From an uncultured Opitutia bacterium (lineage in GTDB: Bacteria; Verrucomicrobiota; Verrucomicrobiia; Opitutales; Opitutaceae): 39,569 nucleotides of DNA. Under the pieces are notes generated by a model. That model worked only from the letters and a program-made list of their open reading frames with translations. It searched no databases and was not told the origin of the DNA. The stretch is taken from positions 1 through 39,569 of the forward strand of contig CAIJFT010000133.1 in the NCBI GenBank assembly GCA_903820035.1. Reading direction: 5' to 3'. Shown piece by piece: positions 26,353 through 35,254 of the stretch (position 1 is its first letter; the number at the start of each line of letters is the position of its first letter). Position numbers and translations under genes: made by a program.

Positions 26353-28249
26353 GGGCGTCGGATTGATTTTTGGGCGGTTGTTCCTTTGCCCTGCTTACTT
26401 GGAGCCAGACCATGAGGACGCTAATGTCGGCTGGGCTTACCCCGCTGATGCGGCTCGCTTGGCCAAGGGTTAATGGGCGAATCTCGGCAAGCTTGAGGGT
26501 GGCCTCTTTCCTTAGTCCCCGAAGGGAGGTGTAGTCGGTTTCCTGCGGGATCCGGATCTTTTCCACTTCGGCTAGTTTTTCCACTTGGCGCCCTTCCCGT
26601 TTCAGATAACCTTGATAAGCAACCTTATAGATAATCTCATTGCGGATTTCAGCACCGAGTATTCGGAAATTAGTCGGAAGGTGGTCGGTTTTACGGTCGC
26701 GGCGGATGCCATCAGCCCAGGTTCCAGAGCCGTCCGGATTGCGTTCGTGCTCCAAGCGTGAGATCCAAGTTTCGATTTGAAAACGCTTTGACTCAATGCG
26801 GGCGTGCCTTGCCGAGGAGACCAGCTCCTGCTCCTTGGCGTGGGCGGCTAGTCGTAATTCGGCGCTACCGTGGTTGAATAAGAGCCGGTGCTCGGCTCGG
26901 CTGGTGAACATTCGATAGGGTTCATTGGTGCCTTTGGTCACTAAGTCATCGATTAAAACTCCGATGTAGCTTTCATGGCGCCCGATTAATAAGGGTTTCC
27001 CCCCCTGTGCCTTGTTGGCCGCGTTGGCTCCGGCGATCAGACCTTGGGCGGCGGCTTCCTCGTAACCCGAAGTTCCGTTGATTTGCCCAGCGAAGAAAAG
27101 ACCCTCCACTTTCTTGGATTCCAGCGTGGGGAATAGTTGGGTTGGGGGAGCAAAATCATATTCAACCGCGTATGCTGGTCGTAGCAGTTGGGCGTTTTCT
27201 AGACCGGGAATACTATGGACCATCTCAAGTTGGACTTCGAAGGGGAGGCTGGTCGACAGGCCGTTCACATAAAATTCGTTCGTCCCCTTCCCCTCTGGCT
27301 CAAGGAAAAGCAGATGCCGCGGTTTGTCCGCAAAGCGGACAAATTTATCCTCAATACTTGGGCAATACCTTGGCCCTACGCCCTCGATCTCACCGCTGTA
27401 CATCGCTGATTTATGGAGGTTACGGCGGACGATGTCGGCGGTGTTCGCCGTGGTGTAGGTCATCCAACACGAAACTTGTTCACTGCCCGGAACCCACCCA
27501 GGGCGTCGCTCGCCGGTTTGTTCCACGTGGAACAAATCCTCTTTGTCTCGCGTGTCGTGGAAGGCGAAGAAGGTGGGGTGGGTGTCGCCTTTCTGCTCCT
27601 CCATCACACTTAAGTTTAAACTGCGGCCCAGCAGCCTTGGTGGGGTCCCGGTTTTTAGCCGGCGGAGCTCAATTCCGACCTCTAGTAAACTGGCGGAGAG
27701 TGTTTTGGCGCTAAAGTCCCCTAGCCTGCCGCCCTCGTTCTTATTTTGCCCAATGTGCATTAGGCCGCGCAAAAATGTGCCCGTCGTAACAATCAAGGTG
27801 CGCCCGCGGAATTCGAGGTCGAGATTGGTTTGGCAGCCGGTTACTCTGCCTCCGGCGAAACAAAGTCCGGTAACGGTGGCTTGGAAGATCTCGAGGTTGG
27901 TTTGTAGCTCAAGGGTGTGTTTTAGGCGGAGTTGATAGGTTTTCTTGTCGCATTGGGCCCGGGGAGACTGCACGGCCGGGCCTTTGGATTCGTTAAGCAG
28001 TCTGAACTGGATCCCGGAAACGTCGGTGTTGATGCCCATTTCGCCCCCCAGGGCGTCTATTTCGCGCACCATCTGGCCCTTGGCTTGGCCTCCGATGGCG
28101 GGATTGCAGCTCATCTGCGCAACGGTATCAATATTACCGGTGAGCAGTAGGGTGGTAGCGCCTTTGCGTGACGCGGCCAAGGCTGCCTCGACGCCCGCAT
28201 GGCCGGCGCCGCAGACAATCACATCGTAGATCTTTCCGTCGTTGAACAT
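26345..28249 (-). CDS. mnmG: tRNA uridine 5-carboxymethylaminomethyl modification enzyme MnmG (GidA)
   Basis: MnmG is the FAD-dependent partner of MnmE in forming cmnm5U34 or nm5U34 in tRNA. The 634-residue protein has the dinucleotide-binding motif [17 protein letters not shown] at 10-26, the [20 protein letters not shown] signature near 53-72, the GTPPRL motif near 201-206 and the [10 protein letters not shown] motif near 374-383. Compared with E. coli-type MnmG there seems to be an extra stretch of roughly 15-20 residues between FFAF (227-230) and SCW. That stretch contains LFHVEQ (239-244), whose codons form a perfect parS-like palindrome (see the separate entry). It lies 57 bases after mnmE and overlaps trmB by 8 bases. 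Confidence 0.97.
   Translation of the reverse strand: MFNDGKIYDVIVCGAGHAGVEAALAASRKGATTLLLTGNIDTVAQMSCNPAIGGQAKGQMVREIDALGGEMGINTDVSGIQFRLLNESKGPAVQSPRAQCDKKTYQLRLKHTLELQTNLEIFQATVTGLCFAGGRVTGCQTNLDLEFRGRTLIVTTGTFLRGLMHIGQNKNEGGRLGDFSAKTLSASLLEVGIELRRLKTGTPPRLLGRSLNLSVMEEQKGDTHPTFFAFHDTRDKEDLFHVEQTGERRPGWVPGSEQVSCWMTYTTANTADIVRRNLHKSAMYSGEIEGVGPRYCPSIEDKFVRFADKPRHLLFLEPEGKGTNEFYVNGLSTSLPFEVQLEMVHSIPGLENAQLLRPAYAVEYDFAPPTQLFPTLESKKVEGLFFAGQINGTSGYEEAAAQGLIAGANAANKAQGGKPLLIGRHESYIGVLIDDLVTKGTNEPYRMFTSRAEHRLLFNHGSAELRLAAHAKEQELVSSARHARIESKRFQIETWISRLEHERNPDGSGTWADGIRRDRKTDHLPTNFRILGAEIRNEIIYKVAYQGYLKREGRQVEKLAEVEKIRIPQETDYTSLRGLRKEATLKLAEIRPLTLGQASRISGVSPADISVLMVWLQVSRAKEQPPKNQSDAHG
27519..27534. 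promoter_or_regulatory. parS-like ParB-binding site inside mnmG
   Basis: The 16-bp sequence TGTTCCACGTGGAACA is a perfect palindrome and fits the broadly conserved chromosomal parS pattern TGTTNCACGTGNAACA. It encodes LFHVEQ of MnmG, much as parS sites in other bacteria lie in coding sequence as FHVxx peptides. mnmG lies near oriC and parAB in many bacteria, which agrees with a centromere role. No second copy and no parA/parB were seen in the window. The match is exact; function is inferred. Confidence 0.8.
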
Positions 28250-28306
28250 GGTTTACCCTCGCAGGGCGCCACCATCTCGCCGACCCGGCGCGTCGGCGCA
28301 AGCGCT

Positions 28307-29662
28307 CTATTTACCGATGCAAAAGGTCGAAAATAAGGCATCGAGCATTCGCTCGTTGTCGATCCGGCCGGTGATTTCCCCGAATGCCGCCATCACACCG
28401 CGTAGGTCGCTCGCCACCAGTTCGATTGGGCCGCCGTCCCCAAGCCTCCGAATCGCGCTGTTTAAGCATTCGGAAGCTTGGCGTAGGGCTTCGGCATGCC
28501 GCGCACTGATGGCGATGAGGTTGGTCGGGTCGTGTCGAAACGTTTCTGCCGTGTCTGCGATGGTCGCTTTTAGTCTTTCGACCCCCTCACCGGTCAACGC
28601 GGAAACCACCACGACCGGTGTGTCGGTGGAGGGGAGGGGAGGCGGAGGCTGCGGGCAGAGATCCGACTTATTCATGACCACTATGGCCTTCTTTTGCCGG
28701 ATCATCGCCTGGAGGCTCTCAGGCAGGGCAGGGGAGCGCTCGGCCGTGGCATCGACCACGACTAGAAACAGGTCCGCTTCTTCCGCCCTTTCCAAGGTCT
28801 TTGCGATCCCGAGTCGCTCTAGTGTACCAGGGCAATTATTAAGCCCCGCCGTGTCGATTAGCCGCAGGCAGTGAGGACCCACAAGAATCCGCTCTTCGAG
28901 GAAATCGCGGGTCGTGCCCGGCTCTGCACTCACCAATGCGCGCTCGTGCCCCACCAAACGATTCAACAGGCTGCTCTTGCCGGCGTTAGGTAGGCCAACG
29001 ATCACCGTTTTCAGGCCGTCGCGGAGAATCGCCCCATAATGTGATGTGGCAATTAACTCATTGGCATTCAATATAATGCGACTTAACCTAGCCAAGGCAT
29101 CGAATTTATCCTCCGCCGGCAGATCCTCATCCGGGAAGTCAATATAAGCCTCGATGCGGGCCAATATGGCCAATAGGGCGTCAACCAGCTCCTGCATTCG
29201 GAGCCCCAGCGATCCCCTCAGTTGTTGGTTGGCGGCCGCGAGGGCCTGCTCACCCCGGGCATGAATCAAGTCCATCACTGCCTCGGCCTGACTCAGGTCC
29301 ATGCACCCGTTAAGAAAGGCCCGCTGGGTAAACTCCCCGGGCCCGGCCGGCCGGCAACCACGCCGGAGCAGATCCTCGAGAATCCGTTGGGCGATATACG
29401 GGTTCCCGTGGCACGAGATTTCCAATACCTCTTCCCCGGTGTACGATTTCGGACCCGCGAAATAAGTTATCAGGACATCGTCCAGCACCATGCCGTCGAC
29501 GTCGCGGTAGTCGAGGCGACGCACCCGCCGCGCGATGGGCGTCCGTCCGATCAGCGCCCGCGCCAAACCTAATGTATCCGCTCCACTCACACGGAGAACG
29601 GCCAGCGCGGCGGTGCCCGCGGGTGTTGCGAGCGCAGCGATCATTTCGGACGGAAGGGACAT
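28307..29662 (-). CDS. mnmE: tRNA modification GTPase MnmE (TrmE)
   Basis: MnmE works with MnmG in wobble-uridine modification. The 451-residue protein has the N-terminal formyl-THF-binding domain (AALATPAGTAALAVLRVSG near 9-27, then SYTGEEVLEISCHGNP near 73-88), a helical domain, and an inserted G domain with P-loop GLPNAGKSS at 223-231, DTAG and NKSD motifs. It ends in the diagnostic CIGK at 448-451, whose Cys is needed for activity. It is first in the mnmE-mnmG-trmB run on the minus strand. Confidence 0.97.
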   Translation of the reverse strand: MSLPSEMIAALATPAGTAALAVLRVSGADTLGLARALIGRTPIARRVRRLDYRDVDGMVLDDVLITYFAGPKSYTGEEVLEISCHGNPYIAQRILEDLLRRGCRPAGPGEFTQRAFLNGCMDLSQAEAVMDLIHARGEQALAAANQQLRGSLGLRMQELVDALLAILARIEAYIDFPDEDLPAEDKFDALARLSRIILNANELIATSHYGAILRDGLKTVIVGLPNAGKSSLLNRLVGHERALVSAEPGTTRDFLEERILVGPHCLRLIDTAGLNNCPGTLERLGIAKTLERAEEADLFLVVVDATAERSPALPESLQAMIRQKKAIVVMNKSDLCPQPPPPLPSTDTPVVVVSALTGEGVERLKATIADTAETFRHDPTNLIAISARHAEALRQASECLNSAIRRLGDGGPIELVASDLRGVMAAFGEITGRIDNERMLDALFSTFCIGK

Positions 29663-29833
29663 GATCCTTCACGCTTCGCGGCCATGTGCCCCAAGTCAAA
29701 TACGGTGCCGCCCCACTTACCGCGGCATCCGAAATATCGTAGTCGCGTTGGCGCGGGGCGACCGCGTGGTCCACCGGCCCGGACGCCATTCAGGCCTCGG
29801 CTCAAACGTTAAGATGAAACTACTTGTTCCGCA

Positions 29834-31084
29834 CTAGCGGGTGCCGACCGTCAGCGGGCTGACCGCGGTACCGTCCGCGACCTTGTCACCCGGATAGACC
29901 ACCACCTGTTCGCCCTCTTGCAAACCGCCGGTGATTTCGGTCGCCACGCCGTTGCTGCGGCCGACCTGCACCACGCGGCTCTCCGCGCGCCCGCCCCGGA
30001 CCACGAACACTCTCCATTGACCGGCGTTTTGAAACAGGGCACCTGCCGGTGCGCGGAGGGCACCGGCGTTTTCCCACGTTACGATGCGCGCTTCCACGCG
30101 GTAGTTGTCGCCCAGGGTCGGGCGTTTCTCGAGCGGATCGGTGAAGTCCGCGATGACAAAAACCCGTTGCTCCTCGACCCCAAGCGCCGAGACCTTGGTG
30201 AATCCGGAAGGCTCCACCAAGCGCACCCGCGCGGCGAGGGGTTCGCTGCCACCCCATCGTTCCAGCAGCATTTTTGCCCCCGGTCGGATGGCGACCGCAT
30301 CGCGGGAAAGGACCTCGATCCGGGCTTCGAGGTCGGTTGCATCCCCGATCTCCAACAACGGAAATCCCGCCACCACGGTGCGAGCGCTTTCCTGTATCAC
30401 GCGCAGGATGCGGCCGCTGACTGGCGACGTGATGATCAGCGGCTCAACCCCGTTCGCGCCGGTTTGTCCGCGGGAGAGGATGGCGCGCGCCTGTTGCACT
30501 TCAAACTCGGCGACCCTGAGACTGAACTCGGCCGCCCGCGCCTCCTGTTCGGATGTTTCCGATTTCATCTGGGAAGCCTCAAATTCCTGCACGGAGAGGA
30601 CCTTTTGATCCCGCAGTACGCGCGACCGGCCGAACTCCGCCGCAAACAACCGGGCCGCGGCTCCGGCCCTTTCCCGTTGGGCGCGGGCGGCGTCGCGGGC
30701 GGCCTCCGCTGCCCGTAACCGCGCCTCGGCCTGCGCCTGATTGCGCGTATCCAGAAAATCGGCACCCGCCGGCTCCAACACGGCCAGGGCAGTGCGCCCG
30801 GCCTCGACCGGGGCGCCGGGTTTCCAGTCGATGCGCCGGAGGTGTCCCCCGACCGGGGCGGCCACGATGTAACGTTGGCGCACGCGGGTCATTCCTTCCT
30901 CGTCCACGGTCACCACCAGCGGTCCACGGGAAACCGGTGCCATTTCGACGGATACCGCCTGGGGCCACAGGCCGGCGACGATGAGCGCACCGAGCGCCGC
31001 GGCGCCGAACCAGGGCAGCCGGCGTCGCCAGGCAGGTGGACCCTTCCTTTTGCCGGCGGTAGGAGGAGGAGTGGGGGAGGTCAT
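29834..31084 (-). CDS. HlyD/MacA-type periplasmic adaptor of an ABC exporter
   Basis: A 416-residue membrane-fusion protein. A basic N-terminus and one membrane anchor (about 24-41, PWFGAAALGALIVAGLW) are followed by a split lipoyl domain (YIVAAPVGGHLRRIDWKPGAPVEAG, and later IITSPVSGRILRV). Between the lipoyl halves is a helical hairpin (about 105-205) rich in Ala, Glu, Arg and Gln. Beta-barrel and membrane-proximal domains end with GLQEGEQVVVYPGDKVADG. It is third in an ATPase-permease-adaptor series, 17 bases after the permease. An outer-membrane partner such as TolC is not in the window. The substrate is unknown. Confidence 0.88.
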   Translation of the reverse strand: MTSPTPPPTAGKRKGPPAWRRRLPWFGAAALGALIVAGLWPQAVSVEMAPVSRGPLVVTVDEEGMTRVRQRYIVAAPVGGHLRRIDWKPGAPVEAGRTALAVLEPAGADFLDTRNQAQAEARLRAAEAARDAARAQRERAGAAARLFAAEFGRSRVLRDQKVLSVQEFEASQMKSETSEQEARAAEFSLRVAEFEVQQARAILSRGQTGANGVEPLIITSPVSGRILRVIQESARTVVAGFPLLEIGDATDLEARIEVLSRDAVAIRPGAKMLLERWGGSEPLAARVRLVEPSGFTKVSALGVEEQRVFVIADFTDPLEKRPTLGDNYRVEARIVTWENAGALRAPAGALFQNAGQWRVFVVRGGRAESRVVQVGRSNGVATEITGGLQEGEQVVVYPGDKVADGTAVSPLTVGTR

Positions 31085-31101
31085 GGAAATTTTCGGGTGG
31101 A

Positions 31102-33468
31102 TCAGTCGAGTGCCTTCAGCGCACTGACAAGATCGATATCCGCAAGTTTCCGCGCGGCAAACACCGCCGATACCGCCGAGGCCGAGGCGACGACCAGAAC
31201 GGCGAAGGCATAGTTCTCCGCGGTTAGTACCAGCGGCAACCGGACGGTTTCGGTGTTGACGGCCGTCAAGATACCCTTGGCGAAAGCGGAACCGATGATC
31301 AGACCGGCGGGGAGGGCGACCAGCGTCAACACGACGAGCTCTCCGACCAGAACCGCGCCGACTTCGCCCCGGCTGAAGCCAAGGACACGCAACGTGGCGA
31401 GCTCCCGCGCGCGTTCGGAAAGAGAAATGCGCGCACTATTGTAGATGATGCCGAACGCCACGATGGTCGCAAAGAGCATGTAGATCTTTTGCAGCAGACC
31501 GATGCTTTCGGCGGTGGTTTTGCGGAAACCCTCGCGTAGGGAGTCTTTGATGATGCATCCGGCAATGCGCGGCGTCTCCTTTACCCCGGCAAGAAATTGC
31601 GGCCACCGCGCCTTGTCGACGACGACATGTGCGCCGCTGATGCAATCCCCCTCGAGCAGCAGTCGGTTCAACGCATGAATTTCCATGTAGCAGGCGATCC
31701 CGGCAAAGTCTTCGGCGAGGCCGACGATCGGAATGGTTATTTCCCGTTCGCGGCCTTCAAGGACCCTCGCGTTTACCGAGTCACCGGTGCTGAGTTGGAG
31801 GACGGATGCGAGTTTCGCCGACATGATGATGCCGCGGGGCGGCAGCGTGAATTGTTGCGGGTAAGCGTCGATCACACGGCTCAGGGTGCCGCGCTCCGGG
31901 AGTCCTTGGAGCAACAACCGCCGCGTGATTGGCCCAGCCTTGAGTTCAATCGGGACAAAGCGGAACGGCTCGGCCCAGACGACTCCCGGCATATGGCGGA
32001 AGTCCGCGATGGCCCGAGCTGGTCCCGGTTCGACCAGCGAAAGGGTTACCGTTTGCCGCTGCACGATGTCCCACTGGAAATCGATCACGTAGGTGATGCC
32101 GTCGCGGAAAGAGTTCGGCACAATCAAAATTGCAGTTGCGAGGGCCAAGGCGAGGCAGGTTAGCCCGCTGCGTACCGGTCGGCGTTGGATGTTGCGCAGG
32201 GCCATCCGAAACGACGGGCTGAACCAGCGGCTGATCCCGAGCCGTTCCACCAGTGCCGGCTGATACCGGGCGGGTGCTTCGGGGCGCATGGCCTCGGCGG
32301 GCGGTAACCGGACGGCGCGATGCACGGCGCCCGCAACGCCGGTGAACGCCGCCAAGGCACTCACCGAGGCGGCGGTGAGGAGGACCCGGCCGTCCAGAAT
32401 GAAATCCAACTGGGGAAAGCGGAAAAAGAGATGATACATCTCGACGAGCCGGTACCCAAGGATGACGCCGCCGACGGCGCCCAACGCCACGCCGCCAACC
32501 ACAATCGCAAGCGAGAACTTGAAGTAGTGCAGTCCAATCTGGCGGTTGCCGAATCCGCAGGCCTTGAGCATCGCAATCTGCTCCCGCTGCAGTGCGATCT
32601 GCCGGCTCATTACCGAATTGGTCATGAATGCGGCCACTCCCAGAAAAACAAGGGGGAATGCCACCGACAGCCCCTGCAGCACGCGGATCTCATCATCGAC
32701 GCGGCGGTGCGAAGGATGGTCCACGCGTCCATAGGCGCCGCGGCCGCCGTAAGGCGCCAGAATGCGGTTGATGGCGGCGATCACCGCGCCCTCCGAGGCG
32801 CCGGGATCAAGGGTGATGGCAACGGAGTTGAACGCCCCGTAGAGCTGAAATGCGGTCGCGAGCTCCTTGTAGGGCATCCAGAAGACCCCGTAAGTCTTGT
32901 TGTCGGGCAGGGCGGCGCCGGGCGGGGCCTCAAAGACGAACTCCGGGGACAGCACAACGCCGGTGACGCGAAACGGTTGCTTCGTTCCGTTGAGTACCGC
33001 GGACAGCGTTGCGCCGGGCTTTAATTGATGGGCGGCGGCGAAGGCTTCGCCGACCGCCAGTTCGCCGACGGCGGTGCGCCCCGCGGGTAAGCGGCCTGCC
33101 CGCACGTGAAGGCGGTTGAGCACCGGCTCGCCGCGTTCCGGCAGCGAATTGATCAGGCCAACCGCGGGCTCCATCAGGCCGGGGACGTCGAGTGTAACCT
33201 GAATCGCGATACTAATTTGCACCCGGGCGACTCCGGGGATCGCCGCCAGCTCCTCGCGCACCGAATTGGGGGCGCGTTTCAACCGGGCGAAAACCTCGGC
33301 GAAACGAAAGCGCTCGTAGTAACTGTCGCGCGTGGTGGCGAGCGAGAGGATGAGCGAACGCGTCATGATCATCATCGCGAGGCCGCACGCCATGACGAGA
33401 GCGACGGCGATGGCCTGCGACTTGAGGGCTTTGAGATCCCGGAAGAGCTTGCGGTCGAGTAGGCTCAT
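31102..33468 (-). CDS. FtsX-type ABC transporter permease (two FtsX domains)
   Basis: A 788-residue permease. One membrane helix lies near the N-terminus (about 18-42), followed by a large extracytoplasmic domain (about 50-260). A first FtsX unit with several helices occupies about 265-390, a further helix lies near 440 (GLTCLALALATAILIVP), then comes a second extracytoplasmic region and a C-terminal FtsX unit (about 660-780). This long ten-helix layout resembles LolCE/YbbP-like or MacB-like permeases with duplicated units, not the single-unit MacB. Its partner ATPase lies 16 bases upstream and the HlyD-type adaptor 17 bases downstream, so the three form one exporter. The substrate cannot be read from the sequence. 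Confidence 0.87.
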   Translation of the reverse strand: MSLLDRKLFRDLKALKSQAIAVALVMACGLAMMIMTRSLILSLATTRDSYYERFRFAEVFARLKRAPNSVREELAAIPGVARVQISIAIQVTLDVPGLMEPAVGLINSLPERGEPVLNRLHVRAGRLPAGRTAVGELAVGEAFAAAHQLKPGATLSAVLNGTKQPFRVTGVVLSPEFVFEAPPGAALPDNKTYGVFWMPYKELATAFQLYGAFNSVAITLDPGASEGAVIAAINRILAPYGGRGAYGRVDHPSHRRVDDEIRVLQGLSVAFPLVFLGVAAFMTNSVMSRQIALQREQIAMLKACGFGNRQIGLHYFKFSLAIVVGGVALGAVGGVILGYRLVEMYHLFFRFPQLDFILDGRVLLTAASVSALAAFTGVAGAVHRAVRLPPAEAMRPEAPARYQPALVERLGISRWFSPSFRMALRNIQRRPVRSGLTCLALALATAILIVPNSFRDGITYVIDFQWDIVQRQTVTLSLVEPGPARAIADFRHMPGVVWAEPFRFVPIELKAGPITRRLLLQGLPERGTLSRVIDAYPQQFTLPPRGIIMSAKLASVLQLSTGDSVNARVLEGREREITIPIVGLAEDFAGIACYMEIHALNRLLLEGDCISGAHVVVDKARWPQFLAGVKETPRIAGCIIKDSLREGFRKTTAESIGLLQKIYMLFATIVAFGIIYNSARISLSERARELATLRVLGFSRGEVGAVLVGELVVLTLVALPAGLIIGSAFAKGILTAVNTETVRLPLVLTAENYAFAVLVVASASAVSAVFAARKLADIDLVSALKALD

Positions 33469-33484
33469 AACGAGCGGCGCGGGA

Positions 33485-34243
33485 TCACCAAGCCAACGAC
33501 GAAACCGGCGCGCGCAGCTGGTTTTCGCGGATATTTACGATGCGTCCGTCCGAGAGGGTGAAGACCCGATCCGCCATATCGGCGAGAATGGCGTTGTGCG
33601 TAATGATCACGGCGAGTGTGCCGAGGTCGCGGTTGATGCGTTCGATCGCCTCGAGCACCGTGATGCCGGTGCGGACGTCGAGGGCCCCGGTGGGTTCGTC
33701 GCAGAGTAGAACTTGTGGACGCTTGGCGATGGCGCGGGCAATCGCAACGCGTTGCTGCTCGCCGCCGGAAAGCTGGGCGGGGAAGTGATCCATTCGTTCC
33801 GAGAGGCCTACGAGAGCCAGAGCGTCCTCGGGGGCCATGGGGGCGGGGCAGATTTCCGTGATGAGGGCGACGTTTTCGCGCGCGGTCAGGCTTGGTATCA
33901 GGTTGTAAGCCTGAAAAACAAAACCGACGGCATCACGGCGGAATGAGGTCAGGGCCTTTTCGTCGAAATCAGCCAGATTTTCGCCACGGTACAGCAGCGT
34001 GCCGTGGGTCGGAGAGTCGAGACCGCCGAGCTGATTGAGCAGCGTGGATTTTCCGCTACCGGAGGCGCCGAGCAGCACAATCAGTTCGCCGGCGAATAGG
34101 TCCAGATCAACACCGGCCAGTGCAGTCACCGCGGCGGTATCCTCGCCATAGATCCGCGCGAGCCCGCGGACATGAAACACGGGCTCATCTTTGCCCCGGG
34201 TAGAGCGAACTGAGGAGGGTGAACCATGGGAGTCGGAGGGCAT
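33485..34243 (-). CDS. ABC transporter ATP-binding protein (MacB/LolD class)
   Basis: From ATG 34243 the 252-residue ATPase has Walker [10 protein letters not shown] at 59-67, the Q-loop in [20 protein letters not shown], signature LSGGEQQR at 158-165, Walker B VLLCDEP at 178-184 and the H-loop VIITHN near 214-219. The LGGLDSPT and FQxYNLxPxLTxxENV sequence places it in the MacB/LolD/FtsE group that pairs with FtsX-type permeases. The frame extends upstream to ATGs at 34270 and 34354, adding 9 or 37 residues with no family similarity. Neither start has a clear Shine-Dalgarno. It is the first gene of the exporter operon. Confidence 0.9.
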   Translation of the reverse strand: MPSDSHGSPSSVRSTRGKDEPVFHVRGLARIYGEDTAAVTALAGVDLDLFAGELIVLLGASGSGKSTLLNQLGGLDSPTHGTLLYRGENLADFDEKALTSFRRDAVGFVFQAYNLIPSLTARENVALITEICPAPMAPEDALALVGLSERMDHFPAQLSGGEQQRVAIARAIAKRPQVLLCDEPTGALDVRTGITVLEAIERINRDLGTLAVIITHNAILADMADRVFTLSDGRIVNIRENQLRAPVSSLAW

Positions 34244-34323
34244 GATGTCTGGGGCGGGGACGAAACCCATTTTCCGGTGTGGTCGCAACCGGCAATACGC
34301 GCTCAGCGTAGGACTATTGTCCG

Positions 34324-34355
34324 CATGCCAATGGGCTAATAAGCCCTGCGGCATG
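34324..34355 (-). promoter_or_regulatory. Hairpin in the leader of the ABC exporter operon
   Basis: Outer stem CATGCC / GGCATG (34324-34329 with 34350-34355) and inner stem GGGCT / AGCCC (34333-34337 with 34342-34346), separated by three-base internal loops, with a four-base apical loop. No T-run follows, so it is not an intrinsic terminator. It starts two bases after the stop of the short ORF and ends about 80 bases before the ATPase ATG 34243. An adjacent 5-5-5 inverted repeat GTTTA-GAAAG-TAAAC lies at 34355-34369. Confidence 0.4.
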
Positions 34356-34356
34356 T

Positions 34357-34482
34357 TTAGAAAGTAAACCCGGCGCGTTGGAAAAGGGGCATCGGGTGAC
34401 TGGGCCTAAAGTGAGTCCTGATGACGGGGTTGACGCCGATGCGGATAATGCGCGCAGCCATGACGGAAAAGCGGATTTTCAC
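34357..34482 (-). CDS. Possible 41-residue leader ORF upstream of the exporter operon
   Basis: Starting at GTG 34482, this ORF reads a short basic, Ile/Val/Phe-containing peptide (opening [16 protein letters not shown], ending RAGFTF) to TAA 34357-34359. A perfect anti-SD complement AGGAGGTGA overlaps the GTG itself, which is too close for initiation there. The in-frame ATG at 34461 is about 21 bases from AGGAGG, which is too far. I recognise no family. It is listed because a strong ribosome-binding site is unlikely by chance and the ORF stops right at a hairpin before the exporter genes. It may well be spurious. Confidence 0.2.
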   Translation of the reverse strand: MKIRFSVMAARIIRIGVNPVIRTHFRPSHPMPLFQRAGFTF

Positions 34483-34708
34483 CTCCTAGCGCTCGTCGCG
34501 AGCCCTGGACCTGGCAATGTACCGTCCGAAAAACTAGGCGGCGGCCGATTCGAAATTCAGCGGAACTGATCCTTGGTTTCAGGATTAGTTGGAATCAGGG
34601 TTGATCCAGAAATGTCGCAGCTCCGCGTTGCGCTGTTGGGTCGCCCCTCGTGCATCAAAGCCGCGCTGACGGAGCGGTGCCTCCGGGGATCGGCATACCG
34701 CCCTATTT

Positions 34709-35248
34709 TCAATTACCCGGCGCGTTGGGCAAGGTGAGGCGCTCGGGTGCGCCGAGGAATCGGACCTCGCGGACCCGCCATCCCTTTTCGGTTCGGATCC
34801 AGGAGTGCTGCTCGCGATAGCGGAGCCATAACCGTACGGGGCTACCGCCGGCGGGGGGCTGTTCCTGGCGGACCATCGTTTGCGTGATTTCGACGATGGC
34901 ACGATCTCCGGTCAGAGTGATGCGGTCGACGGCGGTATCGAGTGACTCGATGGCAATAACCCGGGCAAACAATGCTTCGGTACGGATTACAAACGCGGTG
35001 CGGTCCACGGCCACACCATCGGGACCGACCAAGGCATAATCAGCGGTGCTATCGCGGACGATCCCGGCGGCTGATTTTATGAGGATAGCCTCGCGAATGG
35101 CCGCGATCCGCGAGCGGATTTCCGCGGTGTCACGGCTGGCGGTTGAAACGGTGGCGCCGGCGGGTCCGGTGCAGGCGGTCAGCAACGCTAATCCCGTCCA
35201 AGCGGCGACCTGAAGCAGGTAATGGCGTCGCTTGGATAAGCGCTTCAC
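34709..35248 (-). CDS. NTF2-like (SnoaL/DUF4440-type) lipoprotein
   Basis: A 179-residue protein with a basic n-region (MKRLSKRRHYLL), a hydrophobic stretch and lipobox LLTAC (Cys26), so a predicted lipoprotein. The mature part has an N-terminal helix (AEIRSRIAAIREAILIKSAAGIV), then a YALVGPDGVAVDRTAF segment, and alternating strands such as DRITLTGDRAIVEITQTM and RYREQHSWIRTEKGWRVREV. That is the cone-shaped NTF2/SnoaL-like pattern. The start is GTG 35248. It follows recA by only 6 bases, so it is probably co-transcribed with it and may share its SOS control. The biochemical role is unknown. It occupies the place where recX often follows recA, but it is unrelated. Confidence 0.75.
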   Translation of the reverse strand: MKRLSKRRHYLLQVAAWTGLALLTACTGPAGATVSTASRDTAEIRSRIAAIREAILIKSAAGIVRDSTADYALVGPDGVAVDRTAFVIRTEALFARVIAIESLDTAVDRITLTGDRAIVEITQTMVRQEQPPAGGSPVRLWLRYREQHSWIRTEKGWRVREVRFLGAPERLTLPNAPGN

Positions 35249-35254
35249 GAGTGG

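Larger units (their letters stand above)
34244..34708. other. 465-base region without a confident gene
   Basis: The gap between the exporter ATPase and the recA-linked lipoprotein gene. Contents on the minus strand, in reading order, are a perfect nine-base Shine-Dalgarno-like AGGAGGTGA (34480-34488), a 41-codon ORF from an overlapping GTG (34357-34482), a two-part hairpin (34324-34355) and the spacer to the ATPase start. The part nearest the lipoprotein gene (34560-34708) shows no clear terminator. A plus-strand 63-codon frame (34378-34569) is not convincing. The upstream half of the gap is otherwise featureless to my reading. Confidence 0.5.

Noticed and set aside
27519-27534. Second LexA box (TGTTC ... 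GAACA)
   Set aside because: The half-sites match the LexA core, but the spacer is six bases (CACGTG), not four, and the site is mid-gene. The whole 16-mer fits parS instead.
34378-34569. 63-codon plus-strand ORF in the gene-poor gap
   Set aside because: It has a TTG start without Shine-Dalgarno, low-complexity composition and no motif. The stronger signals in the gap are on the minus strand.
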